The notes beneath the pieces were generated by a model. The model was not told the origin of the DNA. It worked only from the letters and a program-made list of their open reading frames with translations, and ran no database searches. From Flavitalea plasmicola (GTDB taxonomy: Bacteria; Bacteroidota; Bacteroidia; Chitinophagales; Chitinophagaceae): DNA of 64,000 bases. A program made the position numbers and the translations under genes. Where the stretch lies: contig NZ_JAUOTO010000005.1 in assembly GCF_030546645.1 (NCBI RefSeq), forward strand, positions 310,001 through 374,000, given 5' to 3'. Shown here piece by piece: positions 37,003 to 45,691 of this stretch (its first letter is position 1; each line of letters opens with the position of its first letter).

Positions 37003-37208
37003 GAAAAGGTTGTTTATAACATTAACGATCAGTAAATAGTACTGTATTGGACAATACGTCAAAGGCTGGCTTAAAAAAAGTTACTGGAAATTGGCGGGTT
37101 ATTGCGGCTGATCATCACCGTGAAGTAAGGATACCGTACTTTATTTTCCGCAAATCTTATGCCTGATTTAGCTTGTACTGCTATCAGCTGCATTATCCCG
37201 ATCATGTC

Positions 37209-37260
37209 TGTGCACAGTTATAGCCGAAATCTGCACAGTTATCGTCGAAATCTGCACGGT
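37209..37260. repeat. 21-bp direct repeat, two and a half copies
   Basis: Units at 37209-37229 and 37230-37250 (consensus TSTGCACAGTTATMGYCGAAA is 21 bases, so only its first part TCTGCACAGTTAT is given as key) and a partial third unit at 37251-37260. It lies in the gap between the lipoprotein gene and the TonB-like gene terminator. Confidence 0.7.
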
Positions 37261-37295
37261 GGGAAGAAAATCTGGTAAATACATGAGTAAATGAA

Positions 37296-37320
37296 GAGGC
37301 CGCCCTTTTGGGACGGCCTC
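37296..37320 (-). terminator. Terminator-like hairpin of the TonB-like barrel gene
   Basis: Stem GAGGCCG-CCC / GGGACGGCCTC with one bulged base and a TTTT loop, about 20 bases after the stop codon of the minus-strand gene. The following minus-strand sequence (TTCATTTACT) is only moderately T-rich. Confidence 0.6.
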
Positions 37321-37339
37321 CTGTATGGTGCGCTATGAA

Positions 37340-39979
37340 TTAGTTGCCCAGTGATGGCGGGCCCTGCGAGTTCATGTCTTTTCTCTTGAACAGATTCAGG
37401 TCCATCTTTCCGAAGCGGTAGGCGAATACGACCCTGAATAGCTGAGGATCTTTCAGCCGATCGTATTGCTGGGCGAAATAAGGGCTGTGGCTATACTGGT
37501 TCGACCACCGGTTGCGGAAGATATCGCTCATGCTGGCAGTGATGCTGGCCGCATTGTTCTTCAGGAAGGTCTTCTTCACCGCCATATCGAATCCATAGAA
37601 GGCCTTGATATAACCCTGTGCAGCCGTTTGCGTGGTGGCGCCCGGCGGGCCGAATTGATTTTGCTGCTGATTAGCGGGGATATTGGTCTTCGACTGGTAG
37701 ATGAAGGTGGCCTGGATGCTGAAGTTGGCCGGCAGCTTGAAGTTGCTGTTGAACTTGCCAAACCAGCTCCAGAGTGCGTCCTGCGAAGCCTGTTTCAAAT
37801 TGTCGGTATTGATATGCGAATTATAGATATTGAAGTTCGCGGTGATATCCCACCATTTGGTGATATTGTCTGTCGACGTGATCTCACCTCCTACGGTGTA
37901 GGCGTTGTTGGCGTTCTCGTAGGTATTGATCAGGACGGGTTTGCCGATGGGGTTCACGCCGCTGTCCTGGTAGCGCGTCATCAGGTTCGAAGTATATTTA
38001 TAGTACCCCGAGATCAGCAGGGTATTGCTGTGGGGGAAGGTCTTCATATACGACATCTCGAAGCTGTTGGTAAACTCAGGCACGAGATCAGGATTACCGC
38101 GGGTGATGTTCAGCGTATCGGAATAATCGGTGTAAGGGATCAGCTGAAAGAAGCCCGGGCGGTTGACCTTACGGGTAGCGCTCAGCTGCAGCTCCTGGTT
38201 ATGAGCCAGTTTCTGGCTGAGGAACAGGGAGGGGAAAAGGGTGATAGGATAGCTGTTGTGGAAATGCTGTTTTGTGTTCAACAGATCGCCTGAATAATTG
38301 GAGCTCTCTCCCCGGAGACCCAGGGAGTAACCGAATTTACCGATGGTGCTGGACAGGTTGATATACGCGGCATATACCCTGCTGATGCTGGTATAGTTAC
38401 TGGTCCCGTACGGTGTGAGGGTGGAGTCGCCATCCTTACCAATGACGTAGGTATCATTGTAGTTGGTCAGTTTTTGGAAGGTAGCCCTGAGACCGGCTTC
38501 CAGTTTCACTTTGCCGATGGGATTGGTATAATCCGTCTGGAAGGTGGTGAAAGCGGGGTCTGCCGTACCGAGTACCAGCTGGCGGGTGGTGTAATTCACA
38601 GCAGAGCCAGGGGCGCCCGTGTAATAGTCGGTGGTATAAAGGGAAGACGAATGGGAGGTGACCCAGAAAGTGGAACCGTCGGCGGTCAATTGCTCCCCTT
38701 CTTTGGCAAAGAGATGTTTCATTCCTACCTGGACGCCGTTGACGTCGAAGGTGCGTTCTGAATTGGACCTGCGCTGGGAATAGGTAGTGGGTTTGCCAAG
38801 GTTCAGGCTGTCCGTCTGGATATCTGACACATCCGTGGGTTTGAAAGTGCCATGCACTTTGATAAAAGAGGCCGACACGGTCGTCTTATTGGTGACAAAA
38901 TAATCCAGCCCCACCTGTCCGAACATGAAATGACCTATGTTACGCTGAAGATCATTTTGTAAGAGGTGGGTGGTGGTATCGGAGAGGTAGGTATAGCGAT
39001 CGGTATTGCCGACAGTTTTTCCTCTCATGCCATTGTACATGCCATTGAGGCTCAGGTTCACTTTTCCCTGCCTGGCATTGAGGCCGACAAGGGAATTGAC
39101 CCCGCCGCGGGAGTCGACGCCTGCGGAGATGGAGCCGTTGTAGCCCTGCTTACGATTCTTTTTCAGAATGATATTGATGATGCCGGAGCCACCGCCGGAA
39201 GCATCGTATTTGGCGGAAGGATTGGTCATGACCTCTACGCTCTCGATGGCATCCGCAGGGATCTGATCCAGCGACAGGGTAGTGGGGCGTCCATCCACGA
39301 AGATGGTGGGTGAGGCGCCGCGCAGAGAAACGTTCCCATCGATGTCCACGTTTACGGAGGGCACATTGCGCATCACGTCCTGTGCGGTACCGCCTGTGCT
39401 GACGATGTTCCTGTCCACGTTGAATACTTTTTTATCCATGTCCAGGCGCATGGCGGGCGTTTTGGCCGAGACGGTGACGGTGCTCAACTCTTTGGTGTCG
39501 GTGGTGAGCTTGACGATGCCCAGGTCCTTGCTAAAGGAGGGAAGCGCTGCCATCGGGTTGCCCTGGTCGCCGGGTTTGGCTGCTGCGGCGGCGGGGATGA
39601 TCATAAAATTGATATCCTGTGGCTTGTAGCCTGTAGCCGATAATTTCAAGGTCAACTGGCTGGCGATGGGAAGATCTTCCAGGTCAAATTCTCCATTGGC
39701 CTTGGTCTCAGTGCCTTTGATCAGGACCTGTTTCTTTTTCTTGGTCGTCGGGTCGACAGTGGTTTTCAGCACCAGGGCCGACACCTGACCCATGGGCTGG
39801 CCCGTGGAGTCGGTGATCTTTCCATAGGCGCGGCCAATGGAAGGGGGCGCCTGTGCGCCGGCTCCTGGTCCGCCGGGACCGGCTGGTTTGGCGCCGGGGG
39901 CTTGTCCGGAAGGAGTCTGGGCCATCGCGAAGGAGGCAAAAAACAGGAACAGTGTTAGAGTTAAAAGCAGTTTTCTCAC
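37340..39979 (-). CDS. TonB-dependent receptor-like outer-membrane beta-barrel protein
   Basis: 879 residues. Signal peptide, a Gly/Pro/Ala-rich linker (residues 22-46), CarboxypepD_reg-like domain (about 48-125), a plug (DVMRNVPSVNVDIDGNVSLRG ... VDGRPTTLSLDQIPADAIESVEVMTNPSAKYDASG in parts) and an OMP_b-brl_3-type barrel. This subclass lacks a SusD partner; some members export or import peptides or siderophores, but no substrate can be assigned. It stands alone with a hairpin downstream and a long promoter region upstream. Confidence 0.9.
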   Translation of the reverse strand: MRKLLLTLTLFLFFASFAMAQTPSGQAPGAKPAGPGGPGAGAQAPPSIGRAYGKITDSTGQPMGQVSALVLKTTVDPTTKKKKQVLIKGTETKANGEFDLEDLPIASQLTLKLSATGYKPQDINFMIIPAAAAAKPGDQGNPMAALPSFSKDLGIVKLTTDTKELSTVTVSAKTPAMRLDMDKKVFNVDRNIVSTGGTAQDVMRNVPSVNVDIDGNVSLRGASPTIFVDGRPTTLSLDQIPADAIESVEVMTNPSAKYDASGGGSGIINIILKKNRKQGYNGSISAGVDSRGGVNSLVGLNARQGKVNLSLNGMYNGMRGKTVGNTDRYTYLSDTTTHLLQNDLQRNIGHFMFGQVGLDYFVTNKTTVSASFIKVHGTFKPTDVSDIQTDSLNLGKPTTYSQRRSNSERTFDVNGVQVGMKHLFAKEGEQLTADGSTFWVTSHSSSLYTTDYYTGAPGSAVNYTTRQLVLGTADPAFTTFQTDYTNPIGKVKLEAGLRATFQKLTNYNDTYVIGKDGDSTLTPYGTSNYTSISRVYAAYINLSSTIGKFGYSLGLRGESSNYSGDLLNTKQHFHNSYPITLFPSLFLSQKLAHNQELQLSATRKVNRPGFFQLIPYTDYSDTLNITRGNPDLVPEFTNSFEMSYMKTFPHSNTLLISGYYKYTSNLMTRYQDSGVNPIGKPVLINTYENANNAYTVGGEITSTDNITKWWDITANFNIYNSHINTDNLKQASQDALWSWFGKFNSNFKLPANFSIQATFIYQSKTNIPANQQQNQFGPPGATTQTAAQGYIKAFYGFDMAVKKTFLKNNAASITASMSDIFRNRWSNQYSHSPYFAQQYDRLKDPQLFRVVFAYRFGKMDLNLFKRKDMNSQGPPSLGN

Positions 39980-40411
39980 TGGAGATATTATTTAGATCGC
40001 AAATTTACTCCGATCTCCGCTGCCCGTCCAGTTGATTATGGCCAAAAGGCCTAAAATGTCGGTAAATAGCCTGAAATCGGCTGCGAAAATTTTTGTAAGC
40101 GGCGGTGATTCGTGGTGATCTGGGATGGGCGGTGGAGAGGGCGGATGACCGGGGGGAAGTGTATGCGATCAATGGTGCAACGGTATTGGTGGGAAAGGGT
40201 TTCAGCGATGAATAGCCGGATATACGCGAAATAAAAGATGGCGATGGCGACTAGTTCAATTATCCAAAGGGTACCAGTTTTTTTTCATCGAGAAAGGGGG
40301 CTTTCCGGAAAACGCTTCCGACGAGCTGGAAATTGTCTCCGGCAACTGATATAGTCAAATATTTTGAATCTGCATCTGTTGTGGTGTTTTGGAATGGACC
40401 AACTTTGCAAT
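39980..40411. other. Intergenic region without a recognised gene
   Basis: About 430 bases between divergent genes. An open frame of 38 codons at 40099-40215 (ending YAINGATVLVGKGFSDE) has no start codon and no family I recognise; it may be a gene scrap. Promoters for the flanking genes should lie here. Confidence 0.45.
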
Positions 40412-41308
40412 ATGAAAAACAATATAGCATCTACGCCCTATTATCACGTCGACGTATTTTCTGCGGAGCCATTTTCGGGCAATGGACTCATTGTATTTAC
40501 AGAGGCGGATCATTTCAGCGATGCAGTCATGCAGGTGTTGACGCAGGAGATGCGGCAGTTCGAGAGTATCTTTTTACAGGATATCCGCGGCCATGTCGTG
40601 CGGGCGCGGATCTTCACGTGCGAGGAGGAATTGAATTTCGCGGGTCATCCCGTGCTTGGTGCGGCCGCTGTTTTGCATGATCTTTTGAGAGGCGGCGATG
40701 TTTTTGCGGATTGGGTATTTGAGCTCAACGAAAAGACGGTGACGGTGACGACAGAGCGGAAAGCGCACGGATATGATGCGGTGATGAACCAGGGCAAGGC
40801 TGTATTTGGGCGGGAGTTGAATGCCGACGAGGCGGGGGCGCTGCTGACCTGTATCGATGTGAGGTTGGACGATCTGTACCCCGGACTGTATCCCACGGTG
40901 GTTTCGACGGGACTGCCTTACCTGATCGTGCCTTTACGTGATAATGGATTCAGAGCTGCCATTGGCGCGCCCGGGCTGGAGGAAAAATTGCATGCATTTG
41001 GCGCTCATTTCATTGGATTGTTGGATGTGGATACGCGGAGTATCAGGACGGGGAATAATGATGGGTTGGTGGAGGATATTGCTACGGGTAGTCTGGCGGG
41101 GCCTTCGGGCGCTTTCTTAGTGGCACATGGGTTGGAGCAGGCGGGTGCGGTGATTGAGTTCCGGCAGGGAAGGAATTTGGGAAGGGATAGTAAGTTATAT
41201 GTTACGCTGACGCCTGGTCCGGATGGTTCGATGGATGTGATGGTGCGGGGCGGGGTTTGTAAGATTGCCAGGGGGGTGATGGAGGCGGGGGTAGACTCCT
41301 TCGTTTAG
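40412..41308 (+). CDS. PhzF-family isomerase/epimerase
   Basis: 298 residues from the ATG at 40412. PhzF proteins have two diaminopimelate-epimerase-like halves: VDVFSAEPFSGNGLIVF and the catalytic Glu51 in MRQFESIFL, then FAGHPVLGAAAVL, and in the second half DIATGSLAGPSGAFLVAHG. They catalyse isomerisation of small metabolites; the substrate here is unknown. No other phenazine genes are present, so phenazine synthesis is not implied. The 3' end overlaps an antisense frame. Confidence 0.92.
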   Translation: MKNNIASTPYYHVDVFSAEPFSGNGLIVFTEADHFSDAVMQVLTQEMRQFESIFLQDIRGHVVRARIFTCEEELNFAGHPVLGAAAVLHDLLRGGDVFADWVFELNEKTVTVTTERKAHGYDAVMNQGKAVFGRELNADEAGALLTCIDVRLDDLYPGLYPTVVSTGLPYLIVPLRDNGFRAAIGAPGLEEKLHAFGAHFIGLLDVDTRSIRTGNNDGLVEDIATGSLAGPSGAFLVAHGLEQAGAVIEFRQGRNLGRDSKLYVTLTPGPDGSMDVMVRGGVCKIARGVMEAGVDSFV

Positions 41309-41497
41309 CCATTGATTCATTGTCTCATTCGTATAACCTTTTTCGTCCCAGATCTGATCGGCTTCTCCAATAGCTTTATAAGCGAAATATTTAGCGAGAT
41401 AGCGTTTAATATGCAGCAGATCCTCTTCCGAAATGTCGGAAGAATAGAGTTTTAATAACTCCTGCTGAATATTACTTAATGGACGCGCTGCAGACAT
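41195..41497 (-). pseudogene. Antitoxin-like small protein, 3' end replaced
   Basis: The first 66 residues (LSNIQQELLKLYSSDISEED ... DEKGYTNETMNQWLNE) resemble a small helical protein common in Bacteroidota and often found beside PIN-domain toxins. That homologous part ends at 41300, right at the phzF stop; the remaining 34 residues (GVYPRLHHPPGNL...) are read from the antisense strand of phzF and look like junk. No PIN toxin follows. Family assignment is from memory of the pattern and is tentative; I treat it as an orphan, 3'-truncated gene. Confidence 0.5.
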
Positions 41498-41560
41498 ATG
41501 GCTAAGTTATTAAAAATACCAGACTTTTTAACGGGTCAAAAGTATATGTATGATAATCAG

Positions 41561-41986
41561 TTAAATAGAGAGATAAGCCGCAGGCAGCCCGATCGCCATT
41601 ATCAGGATCACGACATTGATCACCACAAACAACCAGGAGAATGGCCGGGGCGTTGCCTTGGAATAAGGCACGATGATAAGGTTCATGATGATCCAAACAA
41701 GGGAGCCGAATATTACGGCGGCGAACAATGGATGGCTGTCCAGCCAGGGAATGTGGGTATGGAGGAAGAAATAGACCGCTACCCAGCTGATGGCAATAAG
41801 GAAGTGAAAGAGCAGGCCCATGAACGGCATGAACCCTTCTCCCGCAAAAGCGCGCTTCCCATATACTGCGCTGGCGATGTATCTAAATAACATTCGGGGG
41901 TCTTTATTCCCTCCTGCAAGGAAGAGCAGGACGGCAGCGATGGCGTCAAGCGTGCCGGCGAGTAATCCGATGAGCAGCAGATGCAT
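41561..41986 (-). CDS. Four-helix integral membrane protein of unknown function
   Basis: 141 residues with four membrane helices; the loop GGNKDPRMLFRYIASAVYGKRAF and the helix FGSLVWIIMNLIIVPYSKA resemble a YagU/DUF1440-like group, but the match is loose. It starts 11 bases after the AraC gene stop on the same strand, so it may be under the same promoter. Confidence 0.72.
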   Translation of the reverse strand: MHLLLIGLLAGTLDAIAAVLLFLAGGNKDPRMLFRYIASAVYGKRAFAGEGFMPFMGLLFHFLIAISWVAVYFFLHTHIPWLDSHPLFAAVIFGSLVWIIMNLIIVPYSKATPRPFSWLFVVINVVILIMAIGLPAAYLSI

Positions 41987-41997
41987 ATCTTTTTATA

Positions 41998-42870
41998 TCA
42001 AAAGTACTGTCCGAAAGACATGCCTGTTTTGTAAAAACGCGACAATTCCGAAGGAAGGATACCCGCGTATTTTTTGAACGCATTGGTCAGGTGAGCATGA
42101 TCATGGTAACCCAGCTCGAAAGCGATACGCAGGAGGCTTTCACGGGGAGCGATGTCGGGGACTGCCCGGTCGCGATGGATGGTTTCGGGGGCGGTGCGAT
42201 GAGATGCGCCTGCATGACCTTCGCGTAACCGCCGCAGCACTTCCTGGAAGCGGACGATGAGAATGAATTCCTTTGGCGGGATGCCTACATTTTCTGCAAA
42301 GACACGCTCCATAGTCCGGGTGGACATATGCCATTCTCCCGCCAGGGCTTCCACGGTGATTTGTCCTTTGGAAGCGTAGATCACCTGATAGATGGCGCTG
42401 AAATCATGGCGGGTATTGATTTTCTTAGCGCTGAAATAATTATCCAAATGTAGCGCCAACGGTTCCTTGCGCATCAGGGAATGGAGGTCCGGTTCGGAGA
42501 ATGCCAGCAGGCTGTCCACGGCAGGCGCCATGGGTTGCTGGTATAGTGCATAGAAGCCACCGGGCCTGAAGCGTATGCCTGTGAGTATGCAGCCGTCGGG
42601 AGCCGTGACTACGCCGTACGCGGTCATTGTACCTCCCAGGTACATTTGCCCGGGCTGCAGGGGAATGGCCTGGCCGGCGATGGCCATGGGATGGAACCAG
42701 GCGGTTGTGCTGCCTGCGTTGACAATGATGTCGGCGCAGCCGTCAGCATAGACACGTCTTCCGGATGAGGCGGTGTCGGATGAGGCAATGTCGGATGAGG
42801 TCTTGCGGATCCAGTAGGCATCGATGTAGTCCGCGAGAGGCCCGGCAGGTTTGAATTCGAGGTGTGGCAT
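41998..42870 (-). CDS. AraC-family regulator with repeat-derived insertions
   Basis: 290 residues from the ATG at 42870. An N-terminal sensing domain (YADGCADIIVN ... MYLGGTMTAYGVVTAPDG) and C-terminal AraC helix-turn-helix (ITVEALAGEWHMSTRTMERVFAENVGIPPKEF; LLRIAFELGYHDHAHLTNAFKKYAG). Two stretches look inserted: SSDIASSDTASSG near residue 30, which is three 15-bp repeats, and about 25 residues (GHAGASHRTAPETIHRD) between the two DNA-binding subdomains, where other members have a short linker. Both carry GATGAG-type repeats. DNA binding may be affected. The membrane protein gene downstream is a possible target. Confidence 0.85.
   Translation of the reverse strand: MPHLEFKPAGPLADYIDAYWIRKTSSDIASSDTASSGRRVYADGCADIIVNAGSTTAWFHPMAIAGQAIPLQPGQMYLGGTMTAYGVVTAPDGCILTGIRFRPGGFYALYQQPMAPAVDSLLAFSEPDLHSLMRKEPLALHLDNYFSAKKINTRHDFSAIYQVIYASKGQITVEALAGEWHMSTRTMERVFAENVGIPPKEFILIVRFQEVLRRLREGHAGASHRTAPETIHRDRAVPDIAPRESLLRIAFELGYHDHAHLTNAFKKYAGILPSELSRFYKTGMSFGQYF
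42762..42806. repeat. In-frame 15-bp triple repeat inside the AraC gene
   Basis: Three direct copies of CGGATGAGGYRRTGT-type units at 42762-42776, 42777-42791 and 42792-42806. Fifteen bases is five codons, so copy-number change would keep the frame. The unit resembles the 13-bp array at 11405-11497. Confidence 0.8.
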
Positions 42871-43090
42871 GGTGTAATGTCCAAAAGTAGAATTAATTTT
42901 CTTTTTACCTGGAAACACTTAGCGACCCTCTCTTCAAAACGCTTATGCAGTAGAAATGCCGTAGGGATACTGCTGCATAAAATACTGGTAGTCACGTCAA
43001 TGCGCAAACGTTTTCGTAGATAAGTTATGCACATACTTGGCGAACGGCATGGTGCTTGGATATCTTTGATCCAACCACAAAAAGAATTCT

Positions 43091-44239
43091 ATGAAGAAAA
43101 CAAAGACTCCGCCATGGCTGATGGGTATTGGCCTGGTGGTATTATCCACGAGCTTTTTCCAATGTGAAAAAAAGGCAGCGCCTGTTGCCGGTGAGAACCA
43201 GACCGCTGCAAGGGCAGCCACCATCACTTCCTTTGTCCATCCCGGGGTATTGAACACGCAGGCGAGCCTGGAGCAGGTGGCGGGCGAGGTGAATGGGGGC
43301 GATCCGGGTCGTCTTGCCAGCTATCAGAAAGTGCTTGATTTTATCAACACTCATGACTACCCTACTACTTTCTATGCTACGGTAGTGGTGGGCTCCAATG
43401 GCGCCACCACGCCGTCAAAGAGCCAGATCCGAAAGGATGCGGAGCTGGTCTATGCCCTTGCGTTGCGCTGGACCAAGACAGGGAATTTCCAGTATGCTAC
43501 GCAGGCTATCGGGATCCTGAACGGCTGGGCGTACACTTTTCAGAACTACGACATCCTGGCCGGGGCCAATCCTAATCAACCGGCCCTGGAGGCATCCTGG
43601 ACCACGCCGAGCTTTGTGGCGGCTGCCGAGATCATCCGGTACTATAAGGTGAACGGCCAGGGCGCCGGCTGGTCCGACGCGGATATAGCGCAGTTCTCCA
43701 ATTACCTCAACAACGTGAAGAACAACTATATCAATAATATCCCGCAATACAACAATAATTGGAACGCTTCTGCCGGCTATGCGAAGATGGCCATCGGCAT
43801 CTTCCTCAATAGTACGACCGTATACCAGAATGGCTATAATGCCCTTGTGGCGCTGATGCCTTCGGTGATCAATGCGGATGGCACCTTGCCTGAATTGTGC
43901 GACAGGCAGGATTGTGTGCATTATCAGTATACGTTGACGGCTTATGCCTATGCGGCGGAGCTGGCCCGTATCCAGGGCGATAATTCGCTTTGGACAGTGA
44001 ACTCCAGCCGGATCAGGGCGGGGTACGATTTTATGAGGGCAGCTTACAACAGGACCACAGGTTGCAATTACTGTACTACCTCCAGTCCAGTATTCCCCGG
44101 TACCGAAGTGGCTTATAACTATTACAAGACAAGCAATCTTCAATACCTGAGGGAGCTGCAGGACCCTCTGGGCGTGCCGAATGACAATACATTCCTTGGT
44201 TTTACTACCTATACTCATTTTAATGTTCCCGGTCTTTAA
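43091..44239 (+). CDS. Alginate-lyase-family lipoprotein
   Basis: 382 residues; lipobox SFFQC at about residue 25. The domain starts with [16 protein letters not shown] and continues with alpha/alpha-toroid motifs: [36 protein letters not shown] and [22 protein letters not shown], as in the Alginate_lyase (PL5-like) family, where Asn/His/Tyr/Arg residues act in cleavage. The real substrate could be another uronate polymer. It shares a QTAARA linker after the lipobox with the chitinase that follows 17 bases later, so they form an operon of surface enzymes. Confidence 0.82.
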   Translation: MKKTKTPPWLMGIGLVVLSTSFFQCEKKAAPVAGENQTAARAATITSFVHPGVLNTQASLEQVAGEVNGGDPGRLASYQKVLDFINTHDYPTTFYATVVVGSNGATTPSKSQIRKDAELVYALALRWTKTGNFQYATQAIGILNGWAYTFQNYDILAGANPNQPALEASWTTPSFVAAAEIIRYYKVNGQGAGWSDADIAQFSNYLNNVKNNYINNIPQYNNNWNASAGYAKMAIGIFLNSTTVYQNGYNALVALMPSVINADGTLPELCDRQDCVHYQYTLTAYAYAAELARIQGDNSLWTVNSSRIRAGYDFMRAAYNRTTGCNYCTTSSPVFPGTEVAYNYYKTSNLQYLRELQDPLGVPNDNTFLGFTTYTHFNVPGL

Positions 44240-44256
44240 TGTTTCAAACCTTTATT

Positions 44257-45627
44257 ATGAAGAAAATTTCCAAGTTAATTACATGCGCATGCGCGCTCAT
44301 GATCCTGGCCAGCTGTCACAAAGAAGTCAGTCCCGGCCCGTCATCGCAGACGGCGGCAAGGGCCGTTACGAACTTCAAGGTTGTCGGTTATCTGCCCACC
44401 TGGGCGGGGAGTGTCAGCCAGATCCAGTTCTCCAAGCTTACGCATATCAATTATGCCTTCCTCATCCCCACGTCCACCGGCGGGTACCAGCCTATCGAAG
44501 ACCCCGGCAAATTAACTTCGATGGTCACGGCGGCGCATGCCGCGGGCGTGAAGGCGCTGATCTCCGTGGGCGGTGGAGGCGGTGGGGACGGTTTTGCCGG
44601 GATCGTCTCCAGTTCTGCCAATCGGACGGCCTTTGTCAACAGCATGATCAGCTTTACGAACCAGTATAACCTGGATGGGGTGGACATCGACTGGGAGTAC
44701 CCCAGCGCGGGCACGCAAGCGAACAATTTTCTCCTGTTGATGCAGCAGCTGAGCACGGCCATGCACAATAGCGGCAAGTTGCTGACCGCGGCAGTCATAG
44801 GAGACGGCGGCGACTATATCGTAGATGGTATTTTCAGCATAACGGACTACCTGGTGATCATGGCGTATGACGACAATAACTTCCAGCACTCTACTTTCGA
44901 AGTGGGCACGCGGTGTATGAATTACTGGCTGAACAGGGGATTGCCTGTCGCCAAAGCGATCCTGGGCGTACCCTTTTACGGACATGATTCGTCCAAGGAC
45001 CCGAATTCGGCAGATGCGTATGTCAATTACAATACCATCCTGTCCGGCGGCGCCAATGCCCAGCTGGACGTGAATGGCAGCATTGGCTATAATGGTATCA
45101 TCACGATGAAAAGCAAGACGAGCTATGCGATGGCCACCGGCGGCGGCATCGCCATCTGGGAGCTGTCGGGAGATGTGACAGGAACCAATTCCCTGCTGTC
45201 GGCCATCAACCAGGTGGTCGTGGCAGGCGGCAATCTGAGCACGGGCGCGCCCGTGGGGACGACGGTCACCTTTAAAGGGTTCAACAACCTGTATGTCAGC
45301 AGTGAAAATGGGACGAAGGCGATGAACTGCAATCGGGCGACTGCCCAGGGATGGGAGCAATTCACCGTGGTCGATGCCGGCTGGGGCAAGGTGGCCCTGC
45401 AAGCCATGAGCAAATATGTTTCATCGGAGGATGGGACGCAGTCGATCACCTGTAATCGTACGAGCTACAACACCTGGGAGATCTTTGACTGGATCCCCAC
45501 GGCGGACGGGAAGGTGAGCCTGCGCAGCACGAATGGACTTTTTATATCGAGCGAGAATGGCACGAAGCCTATGACCTGTACGCGGACAGCGGCACAGGGG
45601 TGGGAGGCTTTCGGCATAAATCAGTAG
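44257..45627 (+). CDS. GH18 chitinase-like lipoprotein with C-terminal three-repeat beta-trefoil
   Basis: 456 residues from the ATG at 44257. Lipobox ILASC. GH18 barrel about residues 40-330 with the catalytic motif [10 protein letters not shown] and catalytic acid Glu147; VIMAYDD and IAIWELSGD are the usual later strands. The C-terminal 120 residues are three repeats of about 42 residues starting near residues 345, 387 and 428 ([42 protein letters not shown]), a fascin/ricin-like trefoil that probably binds carbohydrate. It should cut chitin or N-acetylglucosamine-containing chains at the cell surface. Confidence 0.92.
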   Translation: MKKISKLITCACALMILASCHKEVSPGPSSQTAARAVTNFKVVGYLPTWAGSVSQIQFSKLTHINYAFLIPTSTGGYQPIEDPGKLTSMVTAAHAAGVKALISVGGGGGGDGFAGIVSSSANRTAFVNSMISFTNQYNLDGVDIDWEYPSAGTQANNFLLLMQQLSTAMHNSGKLLTAAVIGDGGDYIVDGIFSITDYLVIMAYDDNNFQHSTFEVGTRCMNYWLNRGLPVAKAILGVPFYGHDSSKDPNSADAYVNYNTILSGGANAQLDVNGSIGYNGIITMKSKTSYAMATGGGIAIWELSGDVTGTNSLLSAINQVVVAGGNLSTGAPVGTTVTFKGFNNLYVSSENGTKAMNCNRATAQGWEQFTVVDAGWGKVALQAMSKYVSSEDGTQSITCNRTSYNTWEIFDWIPTADGKVSLRSTNGLFISSENGTKPMTCTRTAAQGWEAFGINQ

Positions 45628-45658
45628 CTGGACCTCTATCCTATGGAAAAGCGGCAGG

Positions 45659-45691
45659 GCCCTCGCGATTGCGGGGGCTTTGTTATTTTTT
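45659..45691 (+). terminator. Rho-independent terminator of the chitinase operon
   Basis: Eight-base stem GCCCTCGC / GCGGGGGC (one G-T pair) with loop GATT, followed by TTTGTTATTTTTT. The T-run overlaps the last codons of the convergent ATPase gene. Confidence 0.82.

Noticed and set aside
40099-40215. 38-codon open frame ending YAINGATVLVGKGFSDE
   Set aside because: No start codon and no family match by eye; recorded only in the intergenic description.
40412-41308. Phenazine biosynthesis cluster
   Set aside because: Only a PhzF-family gene is present; this family is widespread outside phenazine producers.
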